NCBI GenBank assembly: GCA_027064025.1
Contig: JAMOQL010000064.1
Location: 24,001-58,384 of the forward strand
Origin: Bacteroidales bacterium
GTDB taxonomy: Bacteria; Bacteroidota; Bacteroidia; Bacteroidales; JAFGXI01
Direction: 5' to 3'
DNA length: 34,384 nt
The position numbers were made by a program, and so were the translations under genes. A model generated the notes under the pieces. That model was not told the DNA's origin and ran no database searches. It saw only the letters and a program-made list of their open reading frames with translations. Below, in pieces: positions 25,131 through 34,037 of this stretch (positions are counted from its first letter, which is position 1; the number at the start of each line of letters is the position of its first letter).

Positions 25131-25169
25131 AACCCGATAGCTTAGATTAAAGCTATCGGGTTCTTTTTT
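25131..25169. terminator. Bidirectional Rho-independent terminator (dehydrogenase / dnaK)
   Basis: Arms AACCCGATAGCTT (25131-25143) and AAGCTATCGGGTT (25150-25162) form a 13-base stem with a 6-base loop. CTTTTTTT follows on the + strand and AAAAA precedes the left arm, so the minus strand also has a U tract. Confidence 0.9.
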
Positions 25170-25189
25170 TCACTAATAAGCTATGCCTA

Positions 25190-27091
25190 TTATTTTACTT
25201 CTTCGAAGTCAACATCCTGAACTTCGTCTCCAGCAGCTTGACCAGCACTAGGATCTTGTTGAGGCTGACCTTGAGCTTGACCTTGTGCTTGTTGCTCTTG
25301 TTGAGTTTGCTGTTGCAATTCCGCAAACACTTTATTAACTTCTTCAGTTGCAACATCAACAGCAGCTAAATCTTGTGCTTTATGTGCTTCTTTCAATTTA
25401 GTTAATGCTGCATTGATAGGTCCTTTTTTATCTTCTGGTAACTTATCGCCCATTTCCTTCATGTGCTTTTCTACTTGGAAGATTAAACCGTCTGCTTGAT
25501 TCAATTTATCAACTTTTTCTCTTTCTGCTTTATCTGCTTCAGCATTTGCTTCGGCCTCAGCTTTCATCTTTTCAATTTCTGCATCAGATAAACCAGAAGA
25601 AGCTTCAATTCTAATTTTTTGCTCTTTTCCAGTACCTTTATCTTTTGCCGATACGTTTAATATTCCATTGGCATCGATATCAAAAGTAACTTCAATTTGA
25701 GGGACGCCTCTTTGTCCTGGAGCAATACCATCTAAGTGAAAACGACCAATTGACTTATTTTGGTTAGCCATAGGACGCTCTCCTTGAAGAACGTGAATCT
25801 CAACAGAAGGCTGATTATCGACAGCAGTTGTAAACGTTTCCGATTTTTTGGTAGGAATTGTTGTATTAGCATCAATCAATTTTGTCATAACCTGACCCAT
25901 AGTTTCGATTCCTAAAGATAAAGGCGTAACATCTAATAACAATACGTCAGTAACTTCACCTGTTAAGACACCTCCTTGAATAGCTGCGCCAACGGCAACC
26001 ACTTCGTCAGGATTAACCCCTTTCGAAGGCTCTTTCCCAAAAATAGCTTTTACTTTGTCTTGAACAGCAGGAATACGTGTCGATCCACCAACTAAAATAA
26101 CTTCGTCGATTTCCGATGCACTTAATCCTGAGTTTTTAATAGCTTTATTACAAGGCTCAACAATTGCATTTATTAAAGAGTCTGATAATTGCTCAAATTT
26201 TGCTCTAGAAAGTGTTCTTACCAAGTGTTTAGGAATGCCATCTACAGGCATAATATATGGTAAGTTAATTTCTGTTGATGTTGAACTAGACAATTCAATT
26301 TTGGCTTTTTCGGCAGCTTCTTTAAGTCTCTGAAGAGCCATAGGATCTTTTCTAAGATCTATATTCTCATCTTTTAAAAACTCCTCGGCCAACCAAGATA
26401 TAATAACTTGATCAAAATCATCTCCTCCAAGATGAGTATCACCATCTGTAGACTTTACTTCGAATACACCGTCTCCTAATTCAAGAACCGAAATATCGAA
26501 CGTTCCTCCTCCAAGGTCGAAAACTGCAATTTTTTGATCTTTATCTTTTTTATCTAAACCATAAGCCAATGATGCAGCTGTTGGCTCATTAATAATTCTT
26601 TTTACTTCTAAACCAGCAATCTCTCCTGCTTCTTTGGTAGCCTGACGTTGCGAATCGCTAAAGTAAGCAGGCACTGTAATAACAGCTTCAGTAACTTCTT
26701 GTCCTAGATAATCTTCAGCTGTTTTCTTCATTTTCTGAAGTATCATAGCCGAAATTTCTTGAGGTGTATATTTCTTACCATCAATCTCTACTCTTGGCGT
26801 ATTATTATCTCCTTTAATTACCTTATAAGGTACTTGCGAAACTTCTTTTGTTACTTTGTCAAAAGTTTCACCCATAAATCTCTTAATAGAGTATATGGTT
26901 TTTTCTGAGTTGGTAATAGCTTGACGTTTTGCCGAGTCTCCAACTTTTCTTTCTCCACCTTCGATAAATGCAACAATCGATGGTGTTGTTCTTTTTCCTT
27001 CGCTATTAGGGATTACAACAGGCTCACTTCCTTCCATTACAGAAACGCAAGAGTTAGTTGTTCCTAAATCGATTCCAATTATTTTTCCCAT
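25190..27091 (-). CDS. dnaK: Chaperone Hsp70 (DnaK)
   Basis: ATP-dependent cytoplasmic chaperone that binds unfolded segments with DnaJ and GrpE. The 633 residues fit. Nucleotide-binding domain signatures: [16 protein letters not shown] (5-20), [17 protein letters not shown] near 190 and [14 protein letters not shown] near 325. The substrate-binding domain begins after [15 protein letters not shown] (linker, near 375) and contains [17 protein letters not shown]. The helical lid is followed by a Gln/Gly/Ala-rich tail of QQ and QG repeats ending [12 protein letters not shown], the usual EEVD-like terminus. No dnaJ or grpE beside it. The 385 bases upstream carry a possible sigma-54-type promoter and a palindrome instead of an obvious TAnnTTTG element. 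Confidence 0.97.
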   Translation of the reverse strand: MGKIIGIDLGTTNSCVSVMEGSEPVVIPNSEGKRTTPSIVAFIEGGERKVGDSAKRQAITNSEKTIYSIKRFMGETFDKVTKEVSQVPYKVIKGDNNTPRVEIDGKKYTPQEISAMILQKMKKTAEDYLGQEVTEAVITVPAYFSDSQRQATKEAGEIAGLEVKRIINEPTAASLAYGLDKKDKDQKIAVFDLGGGTFDISVLELGDGVFEVKSTDGDTHLGGDDFDQVIISWLAEEFLKDENIDLRKDPMALQRLKEAAEKAKIELSSSTSTEINLPYIMPVDGIPKHLVRTLSRAKFEQLSDSLINAIVEPCNKAIKNSGLSASEIDEVILVGGSTRIPAVQDKVKAIFGKEPSKGVNPDEVVAVGAAIQGGVLTGEVTDVLLLDVTPLSLGIETMGQVMTKLIDANTTIPTKKSETFTTAVDNQPSVEIHVLQGERPMANQNKSIGRFHLDGIAPGQRGVPQIEVTFDIDANGILNVSAKDKGTGKEQKIRIEASSGLSDAEIEKMKAEAEANAEADKAEREKVDKLNQADGLIFQVEKHMKEMGDKLPEDKKGPINAALTKLKEAHKAQDLAAVDVATEEVNKVFAELQQQTQQEQQAQGQAQGQPQQDPSAGQAAGDEVQDVDFEEVK

Positions 27092-27139
27092 GATATTTTA
27101 ATTTTTTATGTTTTCAATTTAAAATTCTGATTGGGTTTT

Positions 27140-27156
27140 TTCAATCTTTATGCCAA
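27140..27156 (-). promoter_or_regulatory. Sigma-54-like promoter of dnaK
   Basis: Minus-strand TTGGCATAAAGATTGAA fits the sigma-54 consensus YTGGCACGRNNNTTGCW at all informative positions but three, with TGGCA and TTG at the required spacing. The -12 doublet is GA instead of GC. Transcription would begin near 27130, about 40 bases before the ATG. Being a pattern match only, it needs experimental or comparative support. Confidence 0.4.
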
Positions 27157-27273
27157 TACTAAAAAAAATTGACAGATAATATTTTGTTTTACACGCAACG
27201 GTCTGTATATCTGCTTATTAACAATGCAACATGTGTTATTTGGACAAAATAGGAGATTTTCAATTGAAAGATA

Positions 27274-27304
27274 TTCTGTCAGAAACTAAAAGAAGAATCT
27301 GACA
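27274..27304. repeat. Palindrome pair upstream of dnaK (possible activator site)
   Basis: TTCTGTCAGAA (27274-27284) is an 11-base perfect palindrome. The half-motif TCTGACA recurs at 27298-27304 in inverted relation (TGTCAGA-N14-TCTGACA). A further copy of the motif (TGACAGA) lies near 27170. The pair is about 145 bases upstream of the expected dnaK transcript start, a normal distance for an enhancer-binding protein. The rest of the 27092-27476 gap shows nothing recognisable. Confidence 0.35.
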
Positions 27305-27476
27305 AATAGTCGGTAATTAAAATAAAATCAAGTCAGTATTGCGGAATTGTGATTAAAGATAATTTATTAATTACAGACAAAATAATTAGTATCTAGGATA
27401 CGAGCTTAAATATTTAGCGCTCACAACCTATATTCTTAATACAAGATTTAAGAAATTAATTTTGACTGCAAAGTTC

Positions 27477-28679
27477 TTAAAAAAGCTTGATTACTTCAGC
27501 AGAAGTTATCGTATCATTAAAAGGTACAGAAACTTTGTAGTCTTGGAATTTAATATTCTTTGTTGCAACACCAAGTGCTAAAGAATCTACAGTCTTCCCT
27601 GTCAATTCAAAACGATCTCTTGTAAATCTCCATTTAGAAGTAAATAAACCTAAACCATTGGTAATATTTGTATAAGAAGGTTTTTCTTGTACAATACCAT
27701 CGGAAGGCATGGTAACTTGATTGTAAACATATGTTTCTTGACTACCTAAGGTAAAGATTAAAGCATGACTTTCGCCTAAGCCATCTTTTAAAGTTAATTT
27801 AGGAACTCTCCATACCACGTCTTTAGTATCATAAAGCTGATTGGCTATTGAAGAATAAAATGCTAAAGGCGGAATATCAATTTCCATATCGATAGATCGA
27901 TCTGGGTTTTTATCACGAGTAATAACTAATGGATTCTGATAATCTACATAATTAAGATAGATATTTCCATCTGTTCTTTTTTCGTAATAATACATTCTAA
28001 TTTTAAGATCGTAGATTCTTGCATCAATATTTGATCCAAATTGTACAGTAAAAGTATAATTAGGAAACGAAGAAGCCATATCTATGAATCTATTACCTAC
28101 AGGAAAAGTTAAAGGTCTGTCTTCTATGATTCCTCTTATCATTTTTGTAGTAGCATAAACAGAGTCTTTCCCTGGCTTTTTAACCGTAAGTCGGTAATAA
28201 TACGGATCATCATCGTCTGGTCTTGGGTTGGTATTAACATCTTTATGATACATTAAGGCTTTTGTAGTATAAAATACAATATTATTATCTGTAGCAAATG
28301 CACCAGAATCCTTATAATGCGTAGTATAATGTAACGTAATCGGCTCGTGATTATAAACACTAGCATCAACAGTTGCCGATTTAGGATCGATACTTTTAAT
28401 ACGTTGTAAAGTTACAGATATATCATCATAATTATTATAATTAACAGAATCGGCAACATTGGCCATATCCAAAACACTAGCCTCTCCTAAAAAAGCCTTA
28501 TTCACCACAACCCAATTGGTATCGGTAAATTCATTCCACGGATCTTTTTGTTGTAGAAAAGCATAGACTACGGTCTGATCTTTATATTCTGTAATAGTGT
28601 CAAAATCCTCTTCACAAGAACTAAGAATAAAAATTAATAAGGAAAAGAAAAAGGCTTGTTTAAGTATCTGTAGTTTCAT
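27477..28679 (-). CDS. Hypothetical lipoprotein, Bacteroidota envelope family
   Basis: Not recognised as a named family. From ATG 28679 the 400-residue protein begins MKLQILKQAFFFSLLIFILS, then SCEEDFDT: a lipoprotein signal with the lipidated cysteine at 22. An in-frame TTG at 28781 would add 34 residues, but that TTG coincides with the probable -33 promoter element, so the inner start is preferred. The mature part is beta-rich: TVVYAFLQQKDPWNEFTDTN, ISVTLQRI, PYYYRLTVKKPGKDSVYAT, YDLKIRMYYYEKRTDG, with an acidic RPDDDDP loop near 180. The overall look (Tyr/Asp-rich strands, no catalytic motif) resembles DUF4249-like lipoproteins of Bacteroidota, but I cannot confirm that. Divergent from panB; function unknown. 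Confidence 0.78.
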   Translation of the reverse strand: MKLQILKQAFFFSLLIFILSSCEEDFDTITEYKDQTVVYAFLQQKDPWNEFTDTNWVVVNKAFLGEASVLDMANVADSVNYNNYDDISVTLQRIKSIDPKSATVDASVYNHEPITLHYTTHYKDSGAFATDNNIVFYTTKALMYHKDVNTNPRPDDDDPYYYRLTVKKPGKDSVYATTKMIRGIIEDRPLTFPVGNRFIDMASSFPNYTFTVQFGSNIDARIYDLKIRMYYYEKRTDGNIYLNYVDYQNPLVITRDKNPDRSIDMEIDIPPLAFYSSIANQLYDTKDVVWRVPKLTLKDGLGESHALIFTLGSQETYVYNQVTMPSDGIVQEKPSYTNITNGLGLFTSKWRFTRDRFELTGKTVDSLALGVATKNIKFQDYKVSVPFNDTITSAEVIKLF

Positions 28680-28752
28680 TACGAAAGAATTATTGCAATT
28701 AATTTGTCGAATATAAAATTCGTCTGTAATATTGTTTTTTAATTGAAGTGCG

Positions 28753-28781
28753 AAAATATAACAATTTAACGATAATTTCAA
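28753..28781 (-). promoter_or_regulatory. Candidate promoter of the hypothetical lipoprotein
   Basis: Minus strand: TTG (28781-28779), 18-base spacer, TATATTTT (28760-28753), one mismatch from TAnnTTTG. Transcription would start near 28745, leaving a leader of about 65 bases before ATG 28679. Confidence 0.45.
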
Positions 28782-28839
28782 GTTAAAACGCTTTCATATA
28801 ATTAAATTGATAAATACAAAAACTATAAATAGCCGCTCT

Positions 28840-29655
28840 ATGTCAATAGAATCAAATATTAGAAAAGTCACAACACATGTGCTTTACGAAATGAAATTAA
28901 GAGGCGAAAAGATTTCAATGTTAACCGCCTATGACTATTCAATGGCTCAAATAGTTGAGGCTGCTGGTATCGATGTTATTTTAGTTGGAGATTCTGCCTC
29001 AAATGTAATGGCAGGATTTTCTACAACTTTGCCTATTACTTTAGATGCCATGATTTACCATGCCTCATCGGTAGTTAGAGCCACTCAAAAAGCATTAGTT
29101 GTTGTAGATATGCCTTTTGGTACTTACCAAGGCAATTCGAAAGAAGCCCTACATTCTGCTATTCGAATAATGAAAGAAACAGGAGCACACGCTGTTAAAA
29201 TGGAAGGTGGATTTGAAATAAAAGAATCTATCCAACGAATATTATCAGCAGGGATTCCTGTTATGGGACATTTAGGATTAACTCCTCAATCTATTTATAA
29301 ATTTGGAACTTATACTGTTCGTGCTCGTCAAGAAGAAGAAGCTAATAAATTATTAGAAGACGCTTCCTTATTGGAAGAGCTTGGTTGTTTTGCAATCGTG
29401 CTCGAAAAAATACCCGCTGACTTAGCCAAAAAAGTTGCCAATGCAGTAAAAATTCCTGTTATCGGAATCGGTGCTGGTGGCGGAGTCGATGGTCAAGTTT
29501 TGGTTTTACACGATATGTTGGGTATTACCCAATCTTTTTCTCCTCGTTTTTTAAGACGCTACCATAACATATCTGAAGAGATAAAAGGAGCTGTAAAAAA
29601 TTATATTGCTGATGTTAAATCTACAGATTTCCCTAACGAAAAAGAACAATATTAA
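28840..29655 (+). CDS. panB: 3-methyl-2-oxobutanoate hydroxymethyltransferase
   Basis: Transfers a hydroxymethyl group from methylene-tetrahydrofolate to 2-oxoisovalerate, giving ketopantoate, the first committed step to pantothenate and coenzyme A. ATG 28840 gives 271 residues, the family norm; a TTG at 28807 in frame would add 11 residues with no family match. Metal and substrate motifs: [10 protein letters not shown] near 27, [11 protein letters not shown] near 50, [10 protein letters not shown] near 90, AVKMEGGFE near 120, [10 protein letters not shown] near 145, and [15 protein letters not shown] near 207, containing the conserved IGIGAG. All active-site acids are present. It forms a pair with the pseudouridine synthase 16 bases downstream. 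No panC or panD in the window. Confidence 0.95.
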   Translation: MSIESNIRKVTTHVLYEMKLRGEKISMLTAYDYSMAQIVEAAGIDVILVGDSASNVMAGFSTTLPITLDAMIYHASSVVRATQKALVVVDMPFGTYQGNSKEALHSAIRIMKETGAHAVKMEGGFEIKESIQRILSAGIPVMGHLGLTPQSIYKFGTYTVRARQEEEANKLLEDASLLEELGCFAIVLEKIPADLAKKVANAVKIPVIGIGAGGGVDGQVLVLHDMLGITQSFSPRFLRRYHNISEEIKGAVKNYIADVKSTDFPNEKEQY

Positions 29656-29671
29656 TATCGTATTATAAAAT

Positions 29672-30379
29672 ATGAACAAAGAAAATTCTTTAGAAATACT
29701 ATATGAAGATAACCATTTAATAGCGGTTAATAAGCGAGTATCCGATATTGTACAGGGTGATAAAACTGGAGACAGACCCTTAACAGATATTGTAAAGCAA
29801 TACCTCAAAGAAAAATATAATAAACCAGGAGAAGTATTTCTAGGTTTACCTCACCGTTTAGATCGACCAACAAGTGGAATTGTAATTTTTGCTCGTACCT
29901 CAAAAGCATTAGTACGACTCAATAAAATGTTTCAAGAAAAAGATCTAAAGAAAATATATTGGGCTATTGTTAGTCATTCTCCAACACCAAAAGAAGGTGG
30001 TTTAGAGCATTACTTGACCCGAAATACTAAGCAAAATAAATCTTATGCTTTCGACGAAAACAAACCCCTAAGCAAAAGAGCCTTATTACTTTACAAGGAA
30101 ATATCAAAATCTGACAAATATACTTTATTAGAAATAGAATTAAAAACAGGCCGTCATCACCAAATAAGAGCACAGTTATCTAAAATTGGATTACCAATAA
30201 AGGGAGATTTAAAATACGGAGCTAAACGGTCCAATCCAGACAAGGGCATCAGTCTGCATTCAAGACAATTAAAACTTATTCATCCTGTAAAAAAGGAACT
30301 CATTAATATTGTAGCTCCTGTCCCTAACGAATCACTTTGGCAATATTTTGAGAAAGACATCCTTTCACAAAAAAAATAA
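29672..30379 (+). CDS. RluA-family RNA pseudouridine synthase
   Basis: Converts specific uridines in rRNA or tRNA to pseudouridine; cytoplasmic. The 235 residues are a catalytic domain only, without the N-terminal S4 domain of RluC/RluD, resembling short RluA/TruC-type enzymes. The catalytic aspartate is in PHRLDRPTSGIVIFARTS near residue 65; TGRHHQIRAQLSKIGLPIKG near 160 and GISLHSRQLKLIHP near 195 are the other conserved blocks. The N terminus LEILYEDNHLIAVNKRVSD is the usual opening strand. It follows panB by 16 bases and is probably co-transcribed, with no evident functional link. Target uridine cannot be assigned. Confidence 0.92.
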   Translation: MNKENSLEILYEDNHLIAVNKRVSDIVQGDKTGDRPLTDIVKQYLKEKYNKPGEVFLGLPHRLDRPTSGIVIFARTSKALVRLNKMFQEKDLKKIYWAIVSHSPTPKEGGLEHYLTRNTKQNKSYAFDENKPLSKRALLLYKEISKSDKYTLLEIELKTGRHHQIRAQLSKIGLPIKGDLKYGAKRSNPDKGISLHSRQLKLIHPVKKELINIVAPVPNESLWQYFEKDILSQKK

Positions 30380-30431
30380 GTTTTTGATCCATATTCAAAA
30401 AAAGATTAAATTTAGTTTCTGTTTTGCATTT

Positions 30432-30462
30432 TTGAATTCCATACTATTTTCTGTTACCTTTG
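30432..30462 (+). promoter_or_regulatory. Promoter of the DUF1858-like gene and hisS
   Basis: TTG (30432-30434), a 20-base spacer and TACCTTTG (30455-30462), an exact TAnnTTTG element. This is the best-formed Bacteroidota promoter in the window. The leader before ATG 30483 would be about 14 bases. Confidence 0.7.
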
Positions 30463-30482
30463 CATTTTAAAATTACATTATT

Positions 30483-30746
30483 ATGGAGATAACAAAAGAT
30501 ATCACTATCGAAGAGCTAACCGAAACAGTAGCAGAATCTGTTAAATATTTGATGGAAGAAGGTATTCGTTGTATTGTTTGTGGCGAGCCTATTTGGGGAA
30601 CTTTAGAAGAAGCCGTACTAGAAAAGGGATTTTCTGAAGATGATTTAAACCGATTCGTAAAAGAATTACAAGACATTGCCAATCATTCTAAAGGAGGACT
30701 TAATTCCAATTCTAGCTCTGTTAATGTTGATAAACTAAATCTTTAA
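30483..30746 (+). CDS. Small DUF1858-like protein with a CxxC motif
   Basis: An 87-residue soluble protein. ITKDITIEELTETVAESVKY, LMEEGIRCIVCGEPIWGTLE and EAVLEKGFSEDDLNRFVKEL follow the pattern of DUF1858 domains: two short amphipathic helices, a turn with CxxC (C30 and C33), then a TLEEA helix. The last 20 residues are polar and Ser/Asn-rich. DUF1858 is often found with hybrid-cluster or disulfide/ iron-sulfur proteins, and the CxxC could bind metal or be redox-active; this is inference. It sits 6 bases before hisS behind a strong promoter, so it is made together with histidyl-tRNA synthetase. No known connection between the two. Confidence 0.75.
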   Translation: MEITKDITIEELTETVAESVKYLMEEGIRCIVCGEPIWGTLEEAVLEKGFSEDDLNRFVKELQDIANHSKGGLNSNSSSVNVDKLNL

Positions 30747-30752
30747 ACAAAT

Positions 30753-32117
30753 ATGGCTCAAAAACCGTCTATCCCGAAAGGAACAAGAGATTTTATTCCT
30801 GCAGAAACCATTCGTAGGAATTATATTTTTGATACTATTAAATCGGTATTTTCTTTATTCGCTTATCAACCCATAGAAACTCCAGCCATGGAAAACCTAT
30901 CTACTTTGATGGGAAAATATGGAGAAGAAGGAGATAAACTACTTTTTAAAATTCTAAATTCTGGCGATTACGCTTCGAAAGTTAAAGATGAGGCATGGCA
31001 AACGAAAAACTCTCAGAAACTTACAACAAAGATTTCTGAGAAAGGCTTACGCTACGATTTAACAGTACCTTTTGCCCGTTTCGTAGTTCAACATCAAAAC
31101 GAAATTAATTTCCCTTTCAAAAGGTATCAGATACAACCTGTTTGGAGAGCTGATAGACCACAAAAAGGACGATATAGAGAATTCTTTCAATGCGATGTAG
31201 ATGTAGTTGGAAGCGATTCATTATTAAATGAATTGGAACTGATACAAATTGTTGAAGAGGTTTTTAAAAGATTAAATCTCGAGGTAACTCTAAAAATTAA
31301 CAATCGAAAAATATTAGTTGGAATTGCAGAGTTGATAGGGCATCAGGATAAACTTATTGATATAACTGTTGCGATAGATAAACTCGATAAAATTGGTTTG
31401 GATAACGTCATGCAAGAGCTTATGACAAAAGGAATATCTGCCGATAAAATTGAAATATTAAAGCCCATTATCACACATCAAGGAAGTACAAAAGAAAAGA
31501 TTGATTTATTGAAAGATAAACTCAAAGTTTCTGACATTGGCATGCAAGGTGTTCAAGAAATAGAGACTGTTTTTAACTATATATATTCGGCAAAAGTTGA
31601 TTTGAATGTTGAACTAGATTTATCTCTAGCACGTGGATTAAACTATTATACAGGTGCTATTTTCGAAGTAAAATCTAACGAAGTCGAGATAGGAAGTATT
31701 ACTGGCGGTGGTCGTTACGACGATTTAACAGGAATATTTGGAATGAAGGATGTTTCGGGTGTAGGTATTTCTTTTGGTGCTGATAGAATATACGATGTTC
31801 TAACTCAAACCAAAAAATTCCCAGTCTACGAAAAAGAACAAACCCAATTAATGTTTGTTAACTTTGGTGAACAAGAAAGTTTATACATCCTCCCTCTTTT
31901 AAAACAGGTAAGAGAAGCTGGTATTAATGCTGAACTTTATTCTAAAACAGCAAAAATGAAGAAGCAGTTTTCTTACGCCAATCAAAAATCCATTCCTTTT
32001 GTTGCCATAATTGGAGAACAAGAAATGGAAAGTAAAACTATTCAATTAAAAAATATGGATACTGGCGAACAAGAAAATTTAAACATAGAAATGTTAATAA
32101 GTAAATTAAGTTTGTAG
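30753..32117 (+). CDS. hisS: Histidyl-tRNA synthetase
   Basis: Class II aminoacyl-tRNA synthetase that charges tRNA-His. At 454 residues it has the full catalytic core and anticodon-binding domain. [13 protein letters not shown] opens the family, [16 protein letters not shown] near 100 gives motif-1/2 region residues, [22 protein letters not shown] near 130-150 is motif 2, [16 protein letters not shown] near 290 is a histidine-binding signature, and [13 protein letters not shown] with [16 protein letters not shown] near 320-345 contains motif 3. The C-terminal 90 residues are the anticodon-binding alpha/beta domain ([20 protein letters not shown]). It is the second gene in a two-gene transcript and is followed by the promoter of rpmE2. 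Confidence 0.96.
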   Translation: MAQKPSIPKGTRDFIPAETIRRNYIFDTIKSVFSLFAYQPIETPAMENLSTLMGKYGEEGDKLLFKILNSGDYASKVKDEAWQTKNSQKLTTKISEKGLRYDLTVPFARFVVQHQNEINFPFKRYQIQPVWRADRPQKGRYREFFQCDVDVVGSDSLLNELELIQIVEEVFKRLNLEVTLKINNRKILVGIAELIGHQDKLIDITVAIDKLDKIGLDNVMQELMTKGISADKIEILKPIITHQGSTKEKIDLLKDKLKVSDIGMQGVQEIETVFNYIYSAKVDLNVELDLSLARGLNYYTGAIFEVKSNEVEIGSITGGGRYDDLTGIFGMKDVSGVGISFGADRIYDVLTQTKKFPVYEKEQTQLMFVNFGEQESLYILPLLKQVREAGINAELYSKTAKMKKQFSYANQKSIPFVAIIGEQEMESKTIQLKNMDTGEQENLNIEMLISKLSL

Positions 32118-32245
32118 ATTTATAAAATATCTCTATATTTGCAGTCCGAAAAAATTAGAAACCATTTGTAATAATTATTAGGGCAAAAGGTAAAATGTGG
32201 TAAGTTTTACTTCTTAATAATCAAACAAATACAATATTTAAAAAA
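32112..32245 (+). promoter_or_regulatory. Promoter and long leader of rpmE2
   Basis: TTG (32112-32114), 19-base spacer, TATATTTG (32134-32141), an exact element inside the tail of hisS and just after it. The leader of about 100 bases is long for this window and contains a small hairpin GTAAAA-N9-TTTTAC (32190-32210). Ribosomal protein leaders often carry autoregulatory structure, but this hairpin is weak and could be chance. Confidence 0.6.
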
Positions 32246-32500
32246 ATGAAAAAAGGAATTCATCCTGAAGAGTATCGCCTAGTTGCTTTTAAAGATATGT
32301 CGAATGATCATGTTTTTATTACTAGGTCGACAGCAGACACAAAGGAAACTATCGATGTAGATGGTACAAATTATCCTTTAGTAAAAATTGAAATCTCTAG
32401 CGAATCTCACCCATTTTATACTGGTAAGATGAAATTGGTTGACTCGGCTGGACGTATCGATAAGTTTAAAAACAAATACAAAAAACATCTTAAAAAATAA
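32246..32500 (+). CDS. rpmE2: 50S ribosomal protein L31, type B (zinc-free)
   Basis: Large-subunit ribosomal protein linking the subunits. The 84-residue length and the sequence ([40 protein letters not shown]) are those of the type B L31 proteins, with the conserved HPFYTG and DSAGRIDKF blocks. It contains no cysteine, so it is the paralogue that does not bind zinc. In species with both forms the zinc-free one replaces the zinc form under zinc starvation; where only type B exists it is the main L31. Which applies here is not visible. It has its own promoter and a good terminator. Confidence 0.95.
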   Translation: MKKGIHPEEYRLVAFKDMSNDHVFITRSTADTKETIDVDGTNYPLVKIEISSESHPFYTGKMKLVDSAGRIDKFKNKYKKHLKK

Positions 32501-32524
32501 TCTTTTAGATGTAAGAAAATATTT

Positions 32525-32558
32525 AAGAGCTTCGAACTTATTCGAGGCTCTTTTTATT
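32525..32558 (+). terminator. Rho-independent terminator of rpmE2
   Basis: AAGAGCTTCGAA (32525-32536), 4-base loop, TTCGAGGCTCTT (32541-32552): a 12-base stem with one G-U pair, followed by TTTATTT. It lies between convergent rpmE2 and the patatin gene and mainly serves rpmE2. Confidence 0.85.
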
Positions 32559-32578
32559 TAAACCACTTTTTTAAGAAA

Positions 32579-33505
32579 TTATAACTGTTGACAAAGCAGT
32601 TCAATTTTTTCTTTTTGATTTCTAATCAGATTTTCAGCCTCTTTTCTAAGAGCGTCTAAGTTACTTTGACTCGCATTATCCATATCGTCGGATGCTGTAG
32701 TGAGTTTGGTTTGAAACCTATAGTATTTATTTTCTAATAACTCTTCGAGCTGGTAATTAACAGCATCGGAAACGCCATCGAACATACAACTTAACAAGGG
32801 AGATAGCCACTGTATTTTACCCCAATTTTTGGCTTCTTGGTAAGAAATTGTCCTCATTAATTCTCCTGTTCCTAGAGAGACTACGATAAAATCTTTTTCG
32901 TCAGGAAATAATTTTTTGGCCTCTACATACGCAGACATAGCAGGATTATTGATAAATACACCACCATCGATAAGTACCCTTTTTTCGCCATTAATATCGA
33001 AATATGCTGGCTCAAAATATGTAGGTGCCGCAGATGTTGCACGAGAAACCAATTGTATTGAAATAGGCTTCCATTCTTCTTTCCACGATTTAAAAAATAT
33101 CGGTTCTCTCCTTTCTATATCGTATGAAGACACCAAAATATTAGTCTTTGAATCTCCAAATTTATCATCTCCAAAATACTGATTCAAGGTAGCCTCGATA
33201 CCTTCCTGAGAATATTTCTCGTCACCAATTCCAGCCACAGACGAAACGCCTTTCCAAAATGATCGAAAAAAAATTTCTTTTCCATTATCAAAATATAAAT
33301 TAGCCAAATCTTCGGCAGAGTACTGTATATTAGAGCCTTTCTGTTTACTTAAACCTAAAGCAATAATTCCTCCTGTAGAAGTTCCTGCTATTAAGTCGAA
33401 AATTTCGGCAATAGGTTTACCGACGCTTTTTTCAATTTCTGCTAATACTAATGCTGGAATTATTCCTCTTATTCCGCCACCATCTATCGATAGAACTTTT
33501 TTCAT
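32579..33505 (-). CDS. Patatin-like phospholipase
   Basis: Lipid acyl hydrolase of 308 residues with a Ser-Asp dyad. LSIDGGGIRGI (5-15) is the oxyanion loop, GTSTG (41-45) holds nucleophile S43, and LIDGGVFINNPA near 178 holds the catalytic D180. No signal peptide, so cytoplasmic. The DGGGIRG and GTSTGG wording is shared by metabolic patatins and by CBASS effectors of the CapV type, which cleave membrane phospholipids when activated by cyclic nucleotides. No CD-NTase, Cap2/Cap3 or other CBASS gene is beside it, so a solitary enzyme is more likely. The 125 bases upstream (33506-33629) hold no clear promoter match at normal spacing. Substrate unknown. Confidence 0.9.
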   Translation of the reverse strand: MKKVLSIDGGGIRGIIPALVLAEIEKSVGKPIAEIFDLIAGTSTGGIIALGLSKQKGSNIQYSAEDLANLYFDNGKEIFFRSFWKGVSSVAGIGDEKYSQEGIEATLNQYFGDDKFGDSKTNILVSSYDIERREPIFFKSWKEEWKPISIQLVSRATSAAPTYFEPAYFDINGEKRVLIDGGVFINNPAMSAYVEAKKLFPDEKDFIVVSLGTGELMRTISYQEAKNWGKIQWLSPLLSCMFDGVSDAVNYQLEELLENKYYRFQTKLTTASDDMDNASQSNLDALRKEAENLIRNQKEKIELLCQQL

Positions 33506-33629
33506 ATTTCAAATATAGAAAATATACCTTCAAGTATGAGGCGATAATCTATGTTTCAATAAATTGGTTATTTTTTTTTTCGATAAGGACAACAAAATAT
33601 TCAAATATTAGTTCGCTCTGGTAAATAAA

Positions 33630-34013
33630 TTATCCCAGCGTTTTTAAATATTTAAGAAGACTCTTTATTTCTATTACAGTATAAATAATATAAAGACTAA
33701 AGAAGATAATCACAAAAGGAATAGCATAGTTTGTAAATAACATAACATAAATTAAAACTGTAATAAGGTAAATCATTAATTTAATACCTGTTACGGCCAT
33801 AAACACATTAATAAATTTTTGTGGGCGATCTTTGCCCGATTGTAATAATTTACGATGTAGCAGAGTCGTTACAATGGCAAGAATTGCAGGAATCAATAAT
33901 AAGGACCAATGAAATTTTTCTGGAAATAAAAAGTTAAATACTAAAGCAATAGCTAAATATGCAAAAGTGGCAATTAGTAAAATCTGCTTGTTAAATTGTT
34001 TTATTTCATTCAT
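33630..34013 (-). CDS. Small membrane protein in the AtpI position
   Basis: A 127-residue protein with four hydrophobic helices (LLIATFAYLAIALVFNFLF, SLLLIPAILAIVTTLL, FINVFMAVTGIKLMIYLI, IPFVIIFFSLYIIYTVIEI). It follows AtpZ by 24 bases and resembles, by size and layout, the uncharacterised protein found between AtpZ and ATP synthase subunit a (atpB) in Bacteroidota, which takes the place of AtpI/UncI. AtpI-type proteins help assemble the c-ring or move Mg2+. I infer the role from position and topology, not sequence identity. Oddly, no atpB follows; the next gene is the patatin phospholipase. Confidence 0.65.
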   Translation of the reverse strand: MNEIKQFNKQILLIATFAYLAIALVFNFLFPEKFHWSLLLIPAILAIVTTLLHRKLLQSGKDRPQKFINVFMAVTGIKLMIYLITVLIYVMLFTNYAIPFVIIFFSLYIIYTVIEIKSLLKYLKTLG

Positions 34014-34037
34014 GCTATCTTATTAGTTAGAAACAAT

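Noticed and set aside
32148-32245. Riboswitch or ribosomal-protein autoregulatory leader upstream of rpmE2
   Set aside because: The only visible structure is a 6-base AT-rich hairpin; no known L31 leader consensus could be recognised by eye.
32579-33505. CBASS or other anti-phage operon around the patatin gene
   Set aside because: Neighbours are rpmE2, hisS and ATP synthase accessory genes; no nucleotidyltransferase, E1/E2, JAB or HORMA-type gene is present.
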